This document shows, in pieces, positions 19,273 through 26,899 of a DNA stretch of 64,000 nucleotides. The stretch's first letter is position 1; each line of letters opens with the position of its first letter. The notes under the pieces are model-generated. The model saw only the letters and a list, made by a program, of their open reading frames with translations. It had not been told where the DNA came from and did no database searches. The stretch comes from Serratia nevei (GTDB lineage Bacteria > Pseudomonadota > Gammaproteobacteria > Enterobacterales > Enterobacteriaceae), in the NCBI RefSeq assembly GCF_037948395.1, contig NZ_CP149940.1, positions 2,976,001 through 3,040,000 on the forward strand, written 5' to 3'. The translations under genes and the position numbers were made by a program.

Positions 19273-19431
19273 TTACCAGGGCACGAAGCGCGTTACCGAG
19301 CAGATGCCCAGCGCAAAGTTTCCGCCGTCGTCGCAATAACTGTCCAGCGCCAACAGGTAGAAAAACAGGCAGGCAGCGACGGCCGTCATTATCACGAGGA
19401 TTTTTTTTCGCAACAAATTTAGCAGCCTCAT
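19273..19431 (-). CDS. mgrB: PhoQ-inhibiting small membrane protein MgrB
   Basis: MgrB is a 47-52 residue inner-membrane peptide that represses PhoQ kinase and so limits PhoP-controlled genes, including those behind polymyxin resistance. The minus-strand frame gives MRLLNLLRKKILVIMTAVAA, a helix, and a periplasmic tail with SYCDDGGNFALGICSVTRFVPW-type features: the two conserved cysteines, the GIC motif and the terminal F-x-PW. The product has 52 residues. No disruption is seen. Position between yebO and yobH is as in E. coli. Confidence 0.94.
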   Translation of the reverse strand: MRLLNLLRKKILVIMTAVAACLFFYLLALDSYCDDGGNFALGICSVTRFVPW

Positions 19432-19471
19432 TGTTATCTGGGTAATCTATCGCGCATGTTATCACAGCGAA

Positions 19472-19488
19472 GTTAAACGAAGTTTAAC
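19472..19488. promoter_or_regulatory. Candidate PhoP-type repeat upstream of mgrB
   Basis: Read on the minus strand, GTTAA-acttc-GTTTA lies about 41 bases upstream of the mgrB start, and TGTGATAACAT downstream of it could serve as a -10. The PhoP box consensus has GTTTA-type half sites 11 bases apart; here they are 10 apart and one deviates, so this is tentative. Confidence 0.3.
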
Positions 19489-19592
19489 TTGTCGTTTAGA
19501 TTTCTGGCTATCGCCCGGTTTTCAGACTGTTACACTTGCCGTCATGCCGTTGTCGTGGCTAGATGGGCCCTCAGGGACAATGAGGAAGCACA

Positions 19593-19826
19593 ATGAGCAG
19601 ATTGATTAAGTGGGTACTGGTGTTGGCGGTCATTTACGGCGGCTTTTTGATCTCGGGTTACGGCGTGCTGATAGGCAGCAACAAGAACGTTGGCGGGTTG
19701 GGATTGCAGTGCAAATACCTGACGGCGCGCAACGTGGCGATCGCCCAGTACGTCAATGGCGACAACGGTTTCATCGGCGTAGCCGACTGCCCGCTGTTCA
19801 AGAAAATCGAAACGGTGGTGGATTAA
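19593..19826 (+). CDS. yobH: YobH-family protein
   Basis: The 77-residue product has an N-terminal signal-anchor (LIKWVLVLAVIYGGFLISGYGVLIGS). It then carries the conserved GLQCKYLTARNVAIAQY and GVADCPLFKK segments, matching E. coli YobH (GLQCKYLTARGTSTVQY, GITDCPLLRK). The two cysteines suggest an exported, possibly disulphide-bonded domain. It is divergent from mgrB as in E. coli. Function is unknown. GAGGAAGC precedes the ATG. Confidence 0.88.
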   Translation: MSRLIKWVLVLAVIYGGFLISGYGVLIGSNKNVGGLGLQCKYLTARNVAIAQYVNGDNGFIGVADCPLFKKIETVVD

Positions 19827-19866
19827 CCGCCACCGCCCGACGCCGCCGCCCTGCGGCGGCCCCGCC

Positions 19867-20106
19867 TCAGCTGCGGGTGAACTTCATCTCGATCAGCGCA
19901 ATCGCCTTGTCAATCGCGCGGCGAGTCACCGGATCGGCGCCTGCAGGATGCGTGGAGAAATCGATGCTTTTAAGCTGACCCGCCATCTTGTCACGCACTT
20001 CGGTAGGCGCAATCACGTCGATAACGTCCAGAATCTGTTTGATGACCAGTTGGCAAGCGACCAGATCGGAAGCCAGTTCCTGCTCGTTGCTCAGCATGTC
20101 AGACAT
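19867..20106 (-). CDS. Small cytoplasmic protein resembling YecJ (DUF2766)
   Basis: The 79-residue product contains [25 protein letters not shown] and [20 protein letters not shown]. From memory these match the DUF2766 family, E. coli YecJ being the namesake. It is predicted to be all-helical and soluble. A ribosome site (GAGGAAAATTATT) precedes the ATG. In E. coli yecJ is not beside yobH, so the order is broken here. Role unknown. Confidence 0.7.
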   Translation of the reverse strand: MSDMLSNEQELASDLVACQLVIKQILDVIDVIAPTEVRDKMAGQLKSIDFSTHPAGADPVTRRAIDKAIALIEMKFTRS

Positions 20107-20289
20107 AATAATTTTCCTCTTGATTCAAACGCCGCACAGAATAGCACGCCGCCTGCACCATTGCCCGCTCTCCCCGCCTTTTTCCCCCTTCTGCGCACCG
20201 CCGGGCAAAAGCCCGCGGCGGATTAGCCTATACTTGCAGCATGACGGTGGCAAAAACCACCCGTAAGCCACAACCAACAGGAGAAAGTT

Positions 20290-20502
20290 ATGGCGAATCA
20301 CAATGTGAAATCCTGGGCGACAGTGCGTGAAACTTCGGTGGAAATCGCCGAAGCTATTTTTGAACTGGCAGGGAACGACGAAGTGTTGGCACAGAAGATC
20401 TGGGAAGAAGGCAGCGACGAAGCGTTGGAGAAGGCCTTTGCCAAAACCACCGCCGATCAGCTTTATTGGGGAGAGGAAACCGTCGAGCGGAAAAACGTTT
20501 GA
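20290..20502 (+). CDS. yccJ: YccJ-family protein
   Basis: The 70-residue product shares [38 protein letters not shown] and [13 protein letters not shown] with E. coli YccJ ([50 protein letters not shown]). It is acidic, helical and soluble, with no known function. In E. coli yccJ is next to wrbA; here it stands alone, with its own ribosome site (CAGGAGAAAG) and its own terminator. Confidence 0.88.
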   Translation: MANHNVKSWATVRETSVEIAEAIFELAGNDEVLAQKIWEEGSDEALEKAFAKTTADQLYWGEETVERKNV

Positions 20503-20517
20503 GCGGCTACGCAACAA

Positions 20518-20544
20518 AAAGCCCGGGTTTCTGACCCAGGCTTT
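20518..20544 (+). terminator. Terminator after yccJ
   Basis: AAAGCCcGGGT pairs with ACCCaGGCTTT across a short loop, 15 bases past the yccJ stop. Confidence 0.7.
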
Positions 20545-20591
20545 CCCGATTCGCGATCGTCCCGCTCAGCGGCGTGCAATGTCTCTTGCTC

Positions 20592-20705
20592 TCACGGTTC
20601 TTCACCTCCCACACCTTCCGCATTTTTCATGCTCATCACCGGCATCGCCATAAAAGCGCCGACGCCCACGATTACAACCAGAGTAATAATCACTGTCATT
20701 AACAT
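20592..20705 (-). CDS. Possible 37-residue membrane peptide
   Basis: The minus strand carries ATG to TGA encoding MLMTVIITLVVIVGVGAFMA followed by MPVMSMKNAEGVGGEEP. The first 25 residues form one transmembrane helix, with a short acidic tail. A GGGGTGA sequence precedes the ATG at good spacing. No family is recognised; many enterobacterial stress-induced membrane peptides look like this. Support is ribosome site plus composition only. Confidence 0.45.
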   Translation of the reverse strand: MLMTVIITLVVIVGVGAFMAMPVMSMKNAEGVGGEEP

Positions 20706-20949
20706 GCGATCACCCCATCAACGTTGAGTTGTTACGGCTGACTCTGTTTTGGCGGTTACTTGCTGTGGCCTTTTCCGCGTCACCCACCGCGGCGGCGACA
20801 GTCTCAGATTAGCCGTTTTTCCTTTCGACTGACAAGCTGTGGTTGAACGGTTTTTCCGAATAATTGCCCCCCGTCACCGGCGGCGTTTTTGTCCGCGGCG
20901 GCAAGTTGTGTATACTTCACCGCTATGTAGATCTCACACTGACGCACTG

Positions 20950-21336
20950 ATGATACAAGAACACCATCTCTCATTGGTCTGCGCCCTCAGCAAATGGGTC
21001 GAAACTCACCTTGGACGAGTGATCCATCTCGAAGAGCTGGCCGAGTACTCCGGCTACTCGCTGTGGCACATGCAGAAGCTGTTCAAAGAAGCGACAGGGA
21101 TTTCGCTGGGCAAATACATTCGCGAACGCCGTCTGGCCGGCGCGGTTTACCAACTGCGCAGCAGTGAAGCGTCGATCTTCGATATCGCCCTGGACTTTGG
21201 CTTCGGCTCACAGTCCCACTTCACCTACATGTTCAGAAAGCGTTTTAATATCACGCCTTATGATTTCCGTCAGGATTTGAGCGTCGATCTGCACATCGAC
21301 CCGCCGTTGCACGTCATTCACCAAAAATCCGCCTGA
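20950..21336 (+). CDS. Single-domain AraC/XylS-family regulator (MarA/SoxS/RamA size class)
   Basis: The 128-residue product consists almost entirely of an AraC-type DNA-binding domain with two helix-turn-helix motifs: HLEELAEYSGYSLWHMQKLFKEATG and IFDIALDFGFGSQSHFTYMFRKRFNITPYDFR. No sensor domain is present, as in MarA, SoxS and RamA, which are controlled by their abundance. The start MIQEHHLSLVCALSKWVE at 20950 was chosen from alignment to this class. Targets are unknown; a role in efflux or stress control is inferred from the size class alone. Confidence 0.82.
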   Translation: MIQEHHLSLVCALSKWVETHLGRVIHLEELAEYSGYSLWHMQKLFKEATGISLGKYIRERRLAGAVYQLRSSEASIFDIALDFGFGSQSHFTYMFRKRFNITPYDFRQDLSVDLHIDPPLHVIHQKSA

Positions 21337-21357
21337 CGCCCGCCGTAAACCGGCGGG

Positions 21358-21711
21358 TTAACGCGCCCCCCATACCGCCAGCATCGCGATCAAGGCCGGC
21401 AGCGCCTGCACCCACAGGATCTTGCGGCTGGCGGTCAGCCCGCCGAACACCCCGGCCGCCAACACGCACCCGAGAAAGAACAGCTGCAGCGCCATGTCCT
21501 CACGCCAGTAGCCCCATGCCAGCCCCAGCGCCAGAAAACCGTTGTACAGCCCCTGATTGGCGGCCAATACCCGCGTAGCCGCGGCAAACTCCGCCGTTGT
21601 ACCGAAGGCGCGTCTGCCGAGCGGCGCACGCCACAGGAACATTTCCAGCACCAGGATATAAAGATGGAGCACCGCGATGAGCAACAGCAAAATATCGGCA
21701 AACAGCTTCAT
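21358..21711 (-). CDS. DUF1304 membrane protein
   Basis: The 117-residue protein has four hydrophobic segments and the family features LHLYILVLEMFLWRAPLGRRAFGT and AANQGLYNGFLALGLAWG. DUF1304 proteins are small four-helix membrane proteins of unknown role. The stop is 21 bases from the convergent AraC-type gene. Recognition rests on the LEMFLW and NQGLYNGFLA motifs. Confidence 0.8.
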   Translation of the reverse strand: MKLFADILLLLIAVLHLYILVLEMFLWRAPLGRRAFGTTAEFAAATRVLAANQGLYNGFLALGLAWGYWREDMALQLFFLGCVLAAGVFGGLTASRKILWVQALPALIAMLAVWGAR

Positions 21712-21783
21712 GATTGTCCCTATCGCTTATTGAAGATGTCATTAAGTATAATCGCGTAGCCTCTATCGCCAGACAACGGCGAT

Positions 21784-21807
21784 AAAAAAACCCGCCGAAG
21801 CGGGTTT
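21784..21807 (-). terminator. Terminator for the 33-residue peptide gene
   Basis: Read on the minus strand, AAACCCGC-ttcg-GCGGGTTT is followed by a run of T. It lies about 25 bases past the stop of the small minus-strand gene, which supports that gene being expressed. Confidence 0.75.
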
Positions 21808-21829
21808 ATGCAGGAGTCATTTTTTGAGG

Positions 21830-21931
21830 TTAGTTTAATACGGCGACCAACAATGCCGCGACAGAGACCCAAAACAGCGCCGTGGCAATCACGACATGGG
21901 ACAGTCTTGCACGATAGAGTACCTGGCTCAT
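21830..21931 (-). CDS. Likely 33-residue membrane peptide
   Basis: The minus strand encodes MSQVLYRARLSHVVIATALF then WVSVAALLVAVLN, a basic N-terminus followed by a single transmembrane helix. GTGAGG lies seven bases before the ATG, and a good intrinsic terminator follows the stop. Ribosome site, gene-like composition and terminator together make it a credible small gene. It resembles in style the short stress-induced membrane peptides of E. coli, but no named relative is recognised. Confidence 0.6.
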   Translation of the reverse strand: MSQVLYRARLSHVVIATALFWVSVAALLVAVLN

Positions 21932-22065
21932 AATGACCTCACTGACATCTGGCTAACGGGAGACAACCTGACTTCCTGAGGATTATCCTAAACTTCTTCT
22001 CATTGTCATTATATGCGCCAGATCACTGTTCTGCCGATAAACCTTATTCTGTGGTAAAGCTGGAG

Positions 22066-22119
22066 CCGCGATCACAGTAATTTCGCCTTATTAGAGCGAA
22101 ATAAGCCGAATAATCGCGG
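22066..22119. other. Nested hairpin downstream of pirin gene
   Basis: CCGCGAT (22066-22072) pairs with ATCGCGG (22113-22119) and encloses ATTTCGC (22080-22086) pairing with GCGAAAT (22096-22102). It starts 20 bases past the pirin stop (minus strand) and probably forms its 3' end, although there is no T run. Confidence 0.45.
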
Positions 22120-22138
22120 CGATTATATCCTAACGCTA

Positions 22139-23080
22139 TCAAACATCGCCCCAGGGCAGGCGCGGCGCGGTCATCCGCTCGCCGGAATAACCGCTCACCG
22201 ACGGAAAACGCGGCGCCCCTTGTTCCCAATCATGCTGGGCCCGAGTAATTTCAGCCTTGGTATGACCAACGAAATTCCACCAGATAAGAATCTCTTCGTT
22301 TAACGGCGCGCCACCAATTAATAATCCCCGGCTGCCTTTCCGTGCATTTAACTCGATAGAGTTATTCTTCATGCCCAAATAGGCAAACTCGTCAGGTGAA
22401 AAGGTTTCACCATTAAGTTCGAATTCTCCCATCAGCGGCAAGAAGCCGATTTCATAGTCATCGCGCAGCGGCAATTGCACCGTCGCCGCTTCCTGCCATT
22501 CCATATCTATGGCGATTAATGGCGAAAGGGTAAATACCGGCGAACGATAAGCGTCAAATTCGCCGACCAGCAAACGGTGATTCACGCCGTTATTCTGCCA
22601 CTGCGGCAAGTCAGGATAATGATCGAAACGCGGTGCCATGTCGGCATGTTCGGCCGGCAACGCTATCCATAATTGTGCAGCATGCAATCGCCTCGGTTCG
22701 CCCACCGACTGTTCAGTATGTGCGATCCCGTGCCCAGCGGTCATCAGATTGACCTGGCCCGGACGGATCACCTGCTCGCTGCCGAGGCTGTCGCGGTGCA
22801 GCACTTCGCCTTCGATCATCCAGGTGAACGTTTGCAGACCGATGTGCGGATGCGGCCCCACATCCATGCCGGGCGAGGTACCGTTGAATACCGTCGGCCC
22901 GGCGTGATCGAGAAAGCACCAGGCACCGACGGTACGCCTTTCCCGGGTTGGCAGCGCGCGGTTGATCGGAATGCCCCCCACTTCGGCGTTACGCACGGCA
23001 ATACGCTGGATCTGGCGCACGCCGTCAACGACGGGGCACTCGCGTGAGGGTGAAGAGAGCGTAGGACGGGACTGACTCAT
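22139..23080 (-). CDS. Pirin-family bicupin protein
   Basis: The 313-residue protein has the pirin metal site in the first cupin: GPHPHIGLQTFTWMIEGE and LMTAGHGIAHTEQ supply three histidines and a glutamate. Bacterial pirins are Fe-binding; some act as quercetinases and one in Serratia marcescens was reported to modulate pyruvate dehydrogenase, but this sequence alone does not decide whether it is that protein. The C-terminal cupin lacks an obvious metal site, as usual. An AGGAGG site precedes the start. Confidence 0.88.
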   Translation of the reverse strand: MSQSRPTLSSPSRECPVVDGVRQIQRIAVRNAEVGGIPINRALPTRERRTVGAWCFLDHAGPTVFNGTSPGMDVGPHPHIGLQTFTWMIEGEVLHRDSLGSEQVIRPGQVNLMTAGHGIAHTEQSVGEPRRLHAAQLWIALPAEHADMAPRFDHYPDLPQWQNNGVNHRLLVGEFDAYRSPVFTLSPLIAIDMEWQEAATVQLPLRDDYEIGFLPLMGEFELNGETFSPDEFAYLGMKNNSIELNARKGSRGLLIGGAPLNEEILIWWNFVGHTKAEITRAQHDWEQGAPRFPSVSGYSGERMTAPRLPWGDV

Positions 23081-23187
23081 CGCAAAGACCTCCTGAATGG
23101 CGCCGATTCGCCAAGGGATAACCGTCCCAGCTTAACACAGGACAGCTCACCTCACAGATCGGCGGCGCTCAGGCGCATTCGCGCGGA

Positions 23188-23352
23188 TTAGGACGCTTTG
23201 ATATAGCAGCTTTTGATGTCAACATCGTCGTGCGCGTGCCTGAGATCGGAGAAATAGGTCACGCCAAAGAGAATTGATACCACCAGCAGCACGGAAACCA
23301 ACAGGCCGATAATCGCCAGCAGTTTGGTTTCATCATGGAGATTAGGCTCCAT
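23188..23352 (-). CDS. 54-residue single-pass membrane protein, unknown
   Basis: The product begins MEPNLHDETKLLAIIGLLVS, has a helix at about residues 12-33 and ends with a soluble tail rich in Asp and His (DLRHAHDDVDIKSCYIKAS). The ATG at 23352 is preceded by GGGGAG, which favours it over an upstream in-frame start. A further small frame ends 23 bases upstream on the same strand. No family recognised. Confidence 0.6.
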   Translation of the reverse strand: MEPNLHDETKLLAIIGLLVSVLLVVSILFGVTYFSDLRHAHDDVDIKSCYIKAS

Positions 23353-23375
23353 TTTATCTCCCCTAGTTAATCGCG

Positions 23376-23531
23376 TCAGGTCACCCACAGCGTGACCGCC
23401 AGCGTAAAGATAATCAGTGAGCAGGAAGCCACCGCCAACACGACGATAGCAAATTGCGCATCACCCAAGGTTTCTCGATAGTTTTTATCCGTTGAGGCGT
23501 TACGCTGTTGTTTCACTAAATCGGTTTTCAC
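23376..23531 (-). CDS. Possible 51-residue membrane peptide with GTG start
   Basis: A minus-strand frame starting at GTG encodes a charged N-terminus (VKTDLVKQQRNASTDKNYRE) and then TLGDAQFAIVVLAVASCSLI plus IFTLAVTLWVT, a clear transmembrane helix at the C-terminus. A second GTG lies 15 bases further in. Neither has a strong ribosome site, so the start is uncertain. It lies 23 bases upstream of the 54-residue membrane protein gene and may be cotranscribed with it. Confidence 0.4.
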   Translation of the reverse strand: MKTDLVKQQRNASTDKNYRETLGDAQFAIVVLAVASCSLIIFTLAVTLWVT

Positions 23532-23751
23532 TCGTTCAACTGCTGCATTGCTGTTTGGCGGGGCAAAAGGCCCCTCAGTATAAGGCGTTAACGTTGCCGC
23601 CTTGGGCGTTCCGGCCTCAACCGGGGCATGACGCTATCAACTTTCCCCATCAGGGTCAACACCGCACCTGCCGGCGAGCGAGCGGGTACACAGGGTAGAT
23701 GTAACCGACATTGATATAGCAAGGGAATAAGAGACGGCGATTACAGAGGAC

Positions 23752-23778
23752 AAAAAAAGCCCGGTACGCAACCGGGCT
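23752..23778 (-). terminator. Terminator after the Kbp/LysM gene
   Basis: On the minus strand AGCCCGGT-tgcgt-ACCGGGCT is followed by seven T, 17 bases past the stop of the BON-LysM gene. Confidence 0.9.
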
Positions 23779-23794
23779 CTGGCAGAGCGACAGA

Positions 23795-24241
23795 TTATTG
23801 CGGGATACGCAATACCTGCCCCGGATAGATCTTGTCCGGGCTCGACAGCATCGGCTTGTTGGCTTCGAAAATCTTGTTGTACAGATTGGCGTTGCCGTAC
23901 ATCTCTTTGGAGATCGCGCTCAGCGTATCGCCCTTCTTCACGGTGTAGAAACGGCTCTCGGCGTCGGATTGCGCCACCGCCACCTTGTCTTCCACGCCGC
24001 TGATGCCGGCCACGTTGCCGATCGCCACCAGGATCTTCTCTTTCAGCTCCTGGCTGACGGCATCGCCGGTCACTACGGCTTTACCATCGACCACCTGCAC
24101 ATCGACTTTGTCGGTGCCTGGCAGGCCGCTCTTATCGAGATGCTCCTTGAGTTTGGCGCTTTGATCTTCGGCGGAGGCATTGCCGGTGACTGTATCCCAC
24201 AGTTTTTCGCCCGCTTCTTTGACGAAGTTAAACAAGCCCAT
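23795..24241 (-). CDS. kbp: Potassium-binding protein Kbp (YgaU/LysM), BON plus LysM domains
   Basis: The 148-residue product begins [20 protein letters not shown]. It has a BON domain (about residues 25-90, [18 protein letters not shown]) and a C-terminal LysM domain ([19 protein letters not shown] ... [11 protein letters not shown]). Length and domain order equal E. coli Kbp/YgaU (149 aa), a cytoplasmic K+ sensor protein. The ATG at 24241 follows AGGAGTGA; an upstream extension is open but not conserved. Confidence 0.92.
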   Translation of the reverse strand: MGLFNFVKEAGEKLWDTVTGNASAEDQSAKLKEHLDKSGLPGTDKVDVQVVDGKAVVTGDAVSQELKEKILVAIGNVAGISGVEDKVAVAQSDAESRFYTVKKGDTLSAISKEMYGNANLYNKIFEANKPMLSSPDKIYPGQVLRIPQ

Positions 24242-24469
24242 ATTCACTCCTTTTGATGGTTGCACTGATGCATTGAAGTAAGGCTTGTTAAGCTTAGCAT
24301 CGTCAAAAGGATATGCCATCCGCTCCCGGCGTCAGAAATGGTTAGAGAATTCCGAAAGTGCCGTCAGCGGCGTCTCGATGGCGATTTATCACGCAATGAT
24401 GCTGAAAAATCGCGCTTTTTTGCCTACACTGTTGCCTACAGGGCGGTTCGACGAAGGAGGCATGCAACG

Positions 24470-24661
24470 ATGTACGCATTGGTGATGTTTGTCTGTTATC
24501 TGGATGGCGGCTGCAGTGAAATGGTGGTCGATATATTGCGCGACGAACCGCAATGCCTGATCGCGATGAAGGAACAGAACCTGCGCCACGCCGGTTGTTA
24601 TCCCATGGAAGAGTTTATCGACGGCTTTTGGTTACCGGCCAGCGAATATTCGGATGTTTAA
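24470..24661 (+). CDS. yebW: YebW-family protein (DUF1482)
   Basis: The 63-residue product MYALVMFVCYLDGGCSEMVV...RHAGCYPMEEFIDGFWLPASEYSDV matches E. coli YebW over its whole length (FALVLFVCYLDGGC, GGCFPIEDFIDGFWRPAQEY). Conserved cysteines and the C-terminal DGFW motif are intact. The ATG at 24470 follows AAGGAGG. Function is unknown. Confidence 0.88.
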   Translation: MYALVMFVCYLDGGCSEMVVDILRDEPQCLIAMKEQNLRHAGCYPMEEFIDGFWLPASEYSDV

Positions 24662-24782
24662 CGCCTTCCCCGTCCGGTGCTGAGGAATTTCTGATTTCAT
24701 CGGAAACTTCGTCTGCCTCCGAGGCTTTAGGCCGCTGTTTTGCTAAATTGCGGCTCCCGAAGAAGAGAGACAGAGAAAGGTC

Positions 24783-25007
24783 ATGTCAGCATCAGCTCAT
24801 TCCAACGAGCATTATGAAATTCTGCTGCGCAACGTCAGCCTGGCGTTGGGCGATGCGGTGTTGCAGTTAATCAAAAACCATAAAAAGGTCTCCGGCAGCA
24901 ATATTCTTTCACAGCTGGTCACGGAGATAGAACGCGAGCAGGATAAGCAACGTTTCGCCGCGCTGCGTTCTGCCATCGAACTGGTGGGATTGGCGCCAAA
25001 AGGCTGA
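24783..25007 (+). CDS. Small helical protein resembling the YmgB/AriR biofilm regulators
   Basis: The 74-residue product MSASAHSNEHYEILLRNVSL...SGSNILSQLVTEIEREQDKQRFAALRSAIELVGLAPKG is all-helical. The order LGDAVLQLIKNHKKVSGSNILSQLVTEIE resembles E. coli AriR/YmgB ([29 protein letters not shown]), which affects biofilm and acid resistance. Similarity is limited, so the family call is tentative. AGAGAAAGGTC precedes the start. Confidence 0.55.
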   Translation: MSASAHSNEHYEILLRNVSLALGDAVLQLIKNHKKVSGSNILSQLVTEIEREQDKQRFAALRSAIELVGLAPKG

Positions 25008-25022
25008 GCACCTGAAAAAACG

Positions 25023-25209
25023 AAGGCAGGGCTTGCGCCCTGCCTGAGGTTAATGACAAACCTGATGACATTGGCAGGTTTACCGAAGACCACATTTTAA
25101 AATAAGGAAAATCAATTCATTGATTTTCGGCTGATAACCACAAAGGAGGAAAAACCACGCTTTTTCCTCCTTTGTCATCAAGCTAAGGCAGGGCTTGCGC
25201 CCTGCCTGA
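25023..25209. repeat. Array of five perfect hairpins flanked by an exact 25-base duplicate
   Basis: Five inverted repeats follow one another: AGGCAGGGC-ttgc-GCCCTGCCT within 25023-25047; AAACCTG/CAGGTTT at 25058-25081; GAAAATCAAT-tc-ATTGATTTTC at 25107-25128; a 14-base stem CAAAGGAGGAAAAA/TTTTTCCTCCTTTG at 25141-25174; and at 25185-25209 an exact second copy of the first 25 bases. The block fills the space between the YmgB-like gene and the porin stop. Read on the minus strand, the left copy is followed by TCGTTTTTT and can terminate porin transcription. Confidence 0.8.
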
Positions 25210-25248
25210 TTACCGATCCCGACACAGGATGAAGGTAATGATGGAAAC

Positions 25249-26331
25249 TTAGAAGCGGTAGGTCAGGTTGACAGCAACAATGTCATCGGTGCTCAGCTTC
25301 AGTTTGTTGTCGTCGTTCAACTGGTTGATCTTGTAGTCGACGTAGGTATACATGTTTTTGTTGAAGTAGTAAGTCGCGCCCACTTCCACGTATTTCACCA
25401 GATCGACATCGCCAATCCCTTCAATGTCCTTGCCTTTAGACTGTACGTAGGCCACGGACGGACGCAGGCCGTTTTCGAACTGGTACTGAGCCACAACTTC
25501 GAAGTTTTGCGTTTTATTGGCGAAGCCTGAAACGCCGTTGCCGCTGATCGGCGTCATGTTGCGCGTATCGGCATACATGGCCGCCAGGTACACCTGGTTG
25601 GCGTCATATTTGATTGCGGTGGTCCAGGCGGTGGCCTTATCCCCTTTACCATACTTCAGCGCTTTCTGGTCGCTGGTACGGTTGGAATCAGAGAACGCCG
25701 CCGCTACGCCGATGCCGCTGCCGCCGATGTCCTGATAGTCCAGAGACATGCCGTAGCCGTCGCCGTTTTGCTTGCTGACGCTGCGGCCGTCACCGTCGTT
25801 TTTACCCTGGTACTGCAACGCCAGGTTCAGGCCTTCCACCAAACCGAAGAAGTCACGGTTGCGGTAGGTTGCCAGGCCGTTGGAGCGCGCGGTCATGTAG
25901 TTGTCGGTGTAGCTGTAGGAGTCGCCGCCGAATTCCGGCAGCATGTCGGTGTAGGCTTCGGCGTCGTACACCACGCCGTAGTTACGGCCGTAGTCGAATG
26001 AACCGTAGTTGGCGAACTTCAGGCCGGCGAAGCCCAGACGCGTTTTGGTGCCGGTGGTGCCCTGCGCTTCGTCGTGGTTGGAAGCAACCTGGTATTCCCA
26101 CTGGCCGTAACCGGTCAACTGATCGTTGATTTGGGTTTCGCCTTTAAAGCCCAGACGAACGTAAGTTTTGTCGCCGTCTTCACCCTTGTCTTTACTGAAA
26201 ACGTGTTTGGCAGCAACGCGGCCGTACAGGTCGAGTTTATTGCCATCCTTATTATAGATTTCAGCCGCATTGGCGAAGGAGGTGACCGCCCCGAGGGCGA
26301 CAGCTAAGGCTAATACACTGCGTTTCATCAT
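25249..26331 (-). CDS. General outer-membrane porin, OmpC/OmpF family
   Basis: The 360-residue precursor has a signal peptide ([22 protein letters not shown], cut before [17 protein letters not shown]) and a 16-strand trimeric porin domain ending in the C-terminal Phe (AVNLTYRF). The constriction-loop region [21 protein letters not shown] is typical of OmpC/OmpF/PhoE-type porins. Which named paralogue it is cannot be settled by eye. Translation may start at either of two adjacent ATGs. Its long upstream region has AT-rich stretches of the OmpR-site type. Confidence 0.93.
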   Translation of the reverse strand: MMKRSVLALAVALGAVTSFANAAEIYNKDGNKLDLYGRVAAKHVFSKDKGEDGDKTYVRLGFKGETQINDQLTGYGQWEYQVASNHDEAQGTTGTKTRLGFAGLKFANYGSFDYGRNYGVVYDAEAYTDMLPEFGGDSYSYTDNYMTARSNGLATYRNRDFFGLVEGLNLALQYQGKNDGDGRSVSKQNGDGYGMSLDYQDIGGSGIGVAAAFSDSNRTSDQKALKYGKGDKATAWTTAIKYDANQVYLAAMYADTRNMTPISGNGVSGFANKTQNFEVVAQYQFENGLRPSVAYVQSKGKDIEGIGDVDLVKYVEVGATYYFNKNMYTYVDYKINQLNDDNKLKLSTDDIVAVNLTYRF

Positions 26332-26865
26332 TTATTTTCCTAGATATTATAATTAGAACCCTGCCCGTCACGCCCAATTTATATTTTGGGCTGTGATTTT
26401 ATCTTTTGGTATTTTATGAGCTCCCCTAATGCGGGGGTGATGTGACATTAGCATCATGAATCAAAACTTAAAATCAAAAAGTTCATGAAACAACGAGGAG
26501 AAAGCATGTTTATTTGTAACTAAATATTACAAAAAAGAAATTTCACAACTCATTGAATATAAGAATATTTTATCACATAAGTTATAACCAAAATGGTGCA
26601 ATGCACCAATGTAGTGCATTTTGGTTTCGTTTTGTGTGCTTTCTGCACGATCCCAAAGTAACAACAAAATTAGCATGGTTATTAAAAACGTTACTTATTT
26701 CACATTTTTATCTTAACAAATTCACCAGGCAATTAAGACTTTCAGCTAATCATCTGACACCGCCTTTTATTCATTCACATAAGGGAATCTCTTCGGAACG
26801 AATAAAATTCGCCTTACGCCAATTAAAATAGCGGGAAATAGCAGAATAAAATAATGAAGGGAATA
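26332..26865. promoter_or_regulatory. Long AT-rich region upstream of the porin
   Basis: About 530 bases carry no convincing gene; a 92-codon plus-strand frame at 26553-26831 is rich in rare residues and has no family resemblance. The minus strand has OmpR-site-like sequence around 26500-26545 (TTTTTTGTAATATTTAGTTAC). The region also holds the NtrC-like box described separately. The porin promoter must lie here. Confidence 0.4.
26602..26618. promoter_or_regulatory. NtrC-type box, orphan
   Basis: TGCACCAATGTAGTGCA has the form of an NtrC site (TGCAC-N7-GTGCA, 17 bases) with both half sites intact. An overlapping palindrome TGGTGCAATGCACCA lies at 26594-26608. No sigma-54 promoter of the GG-N10-GC type was found next to it. 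Confidence 0.45.
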
Positions 26866-26892
26866 ACGGCGGCACGCTGACGGCGCCGCCGT
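26866..26892 (-). terminator. Probable terminator of the ast operon
   Basis: ACGGCGGC (26866-26873) and GCCGCCGT (26885-26892) form an 8-base GC stem a few bases past the astE stop. On the minus strand it is followed by TTATTCCC rather than a clean T run, so strength is uncertain. Confidence 0.6.
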
Positions 26893-26899
26893 GGATAAA

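Noticed and set aside
26553..26831. A 92-codon plus-strand frame in the porin upstream region
   Set aside because: It spans the NtrC-like palindromes in an AT-rich intergenic region, lacks a ribosome site and resembles nothing known.
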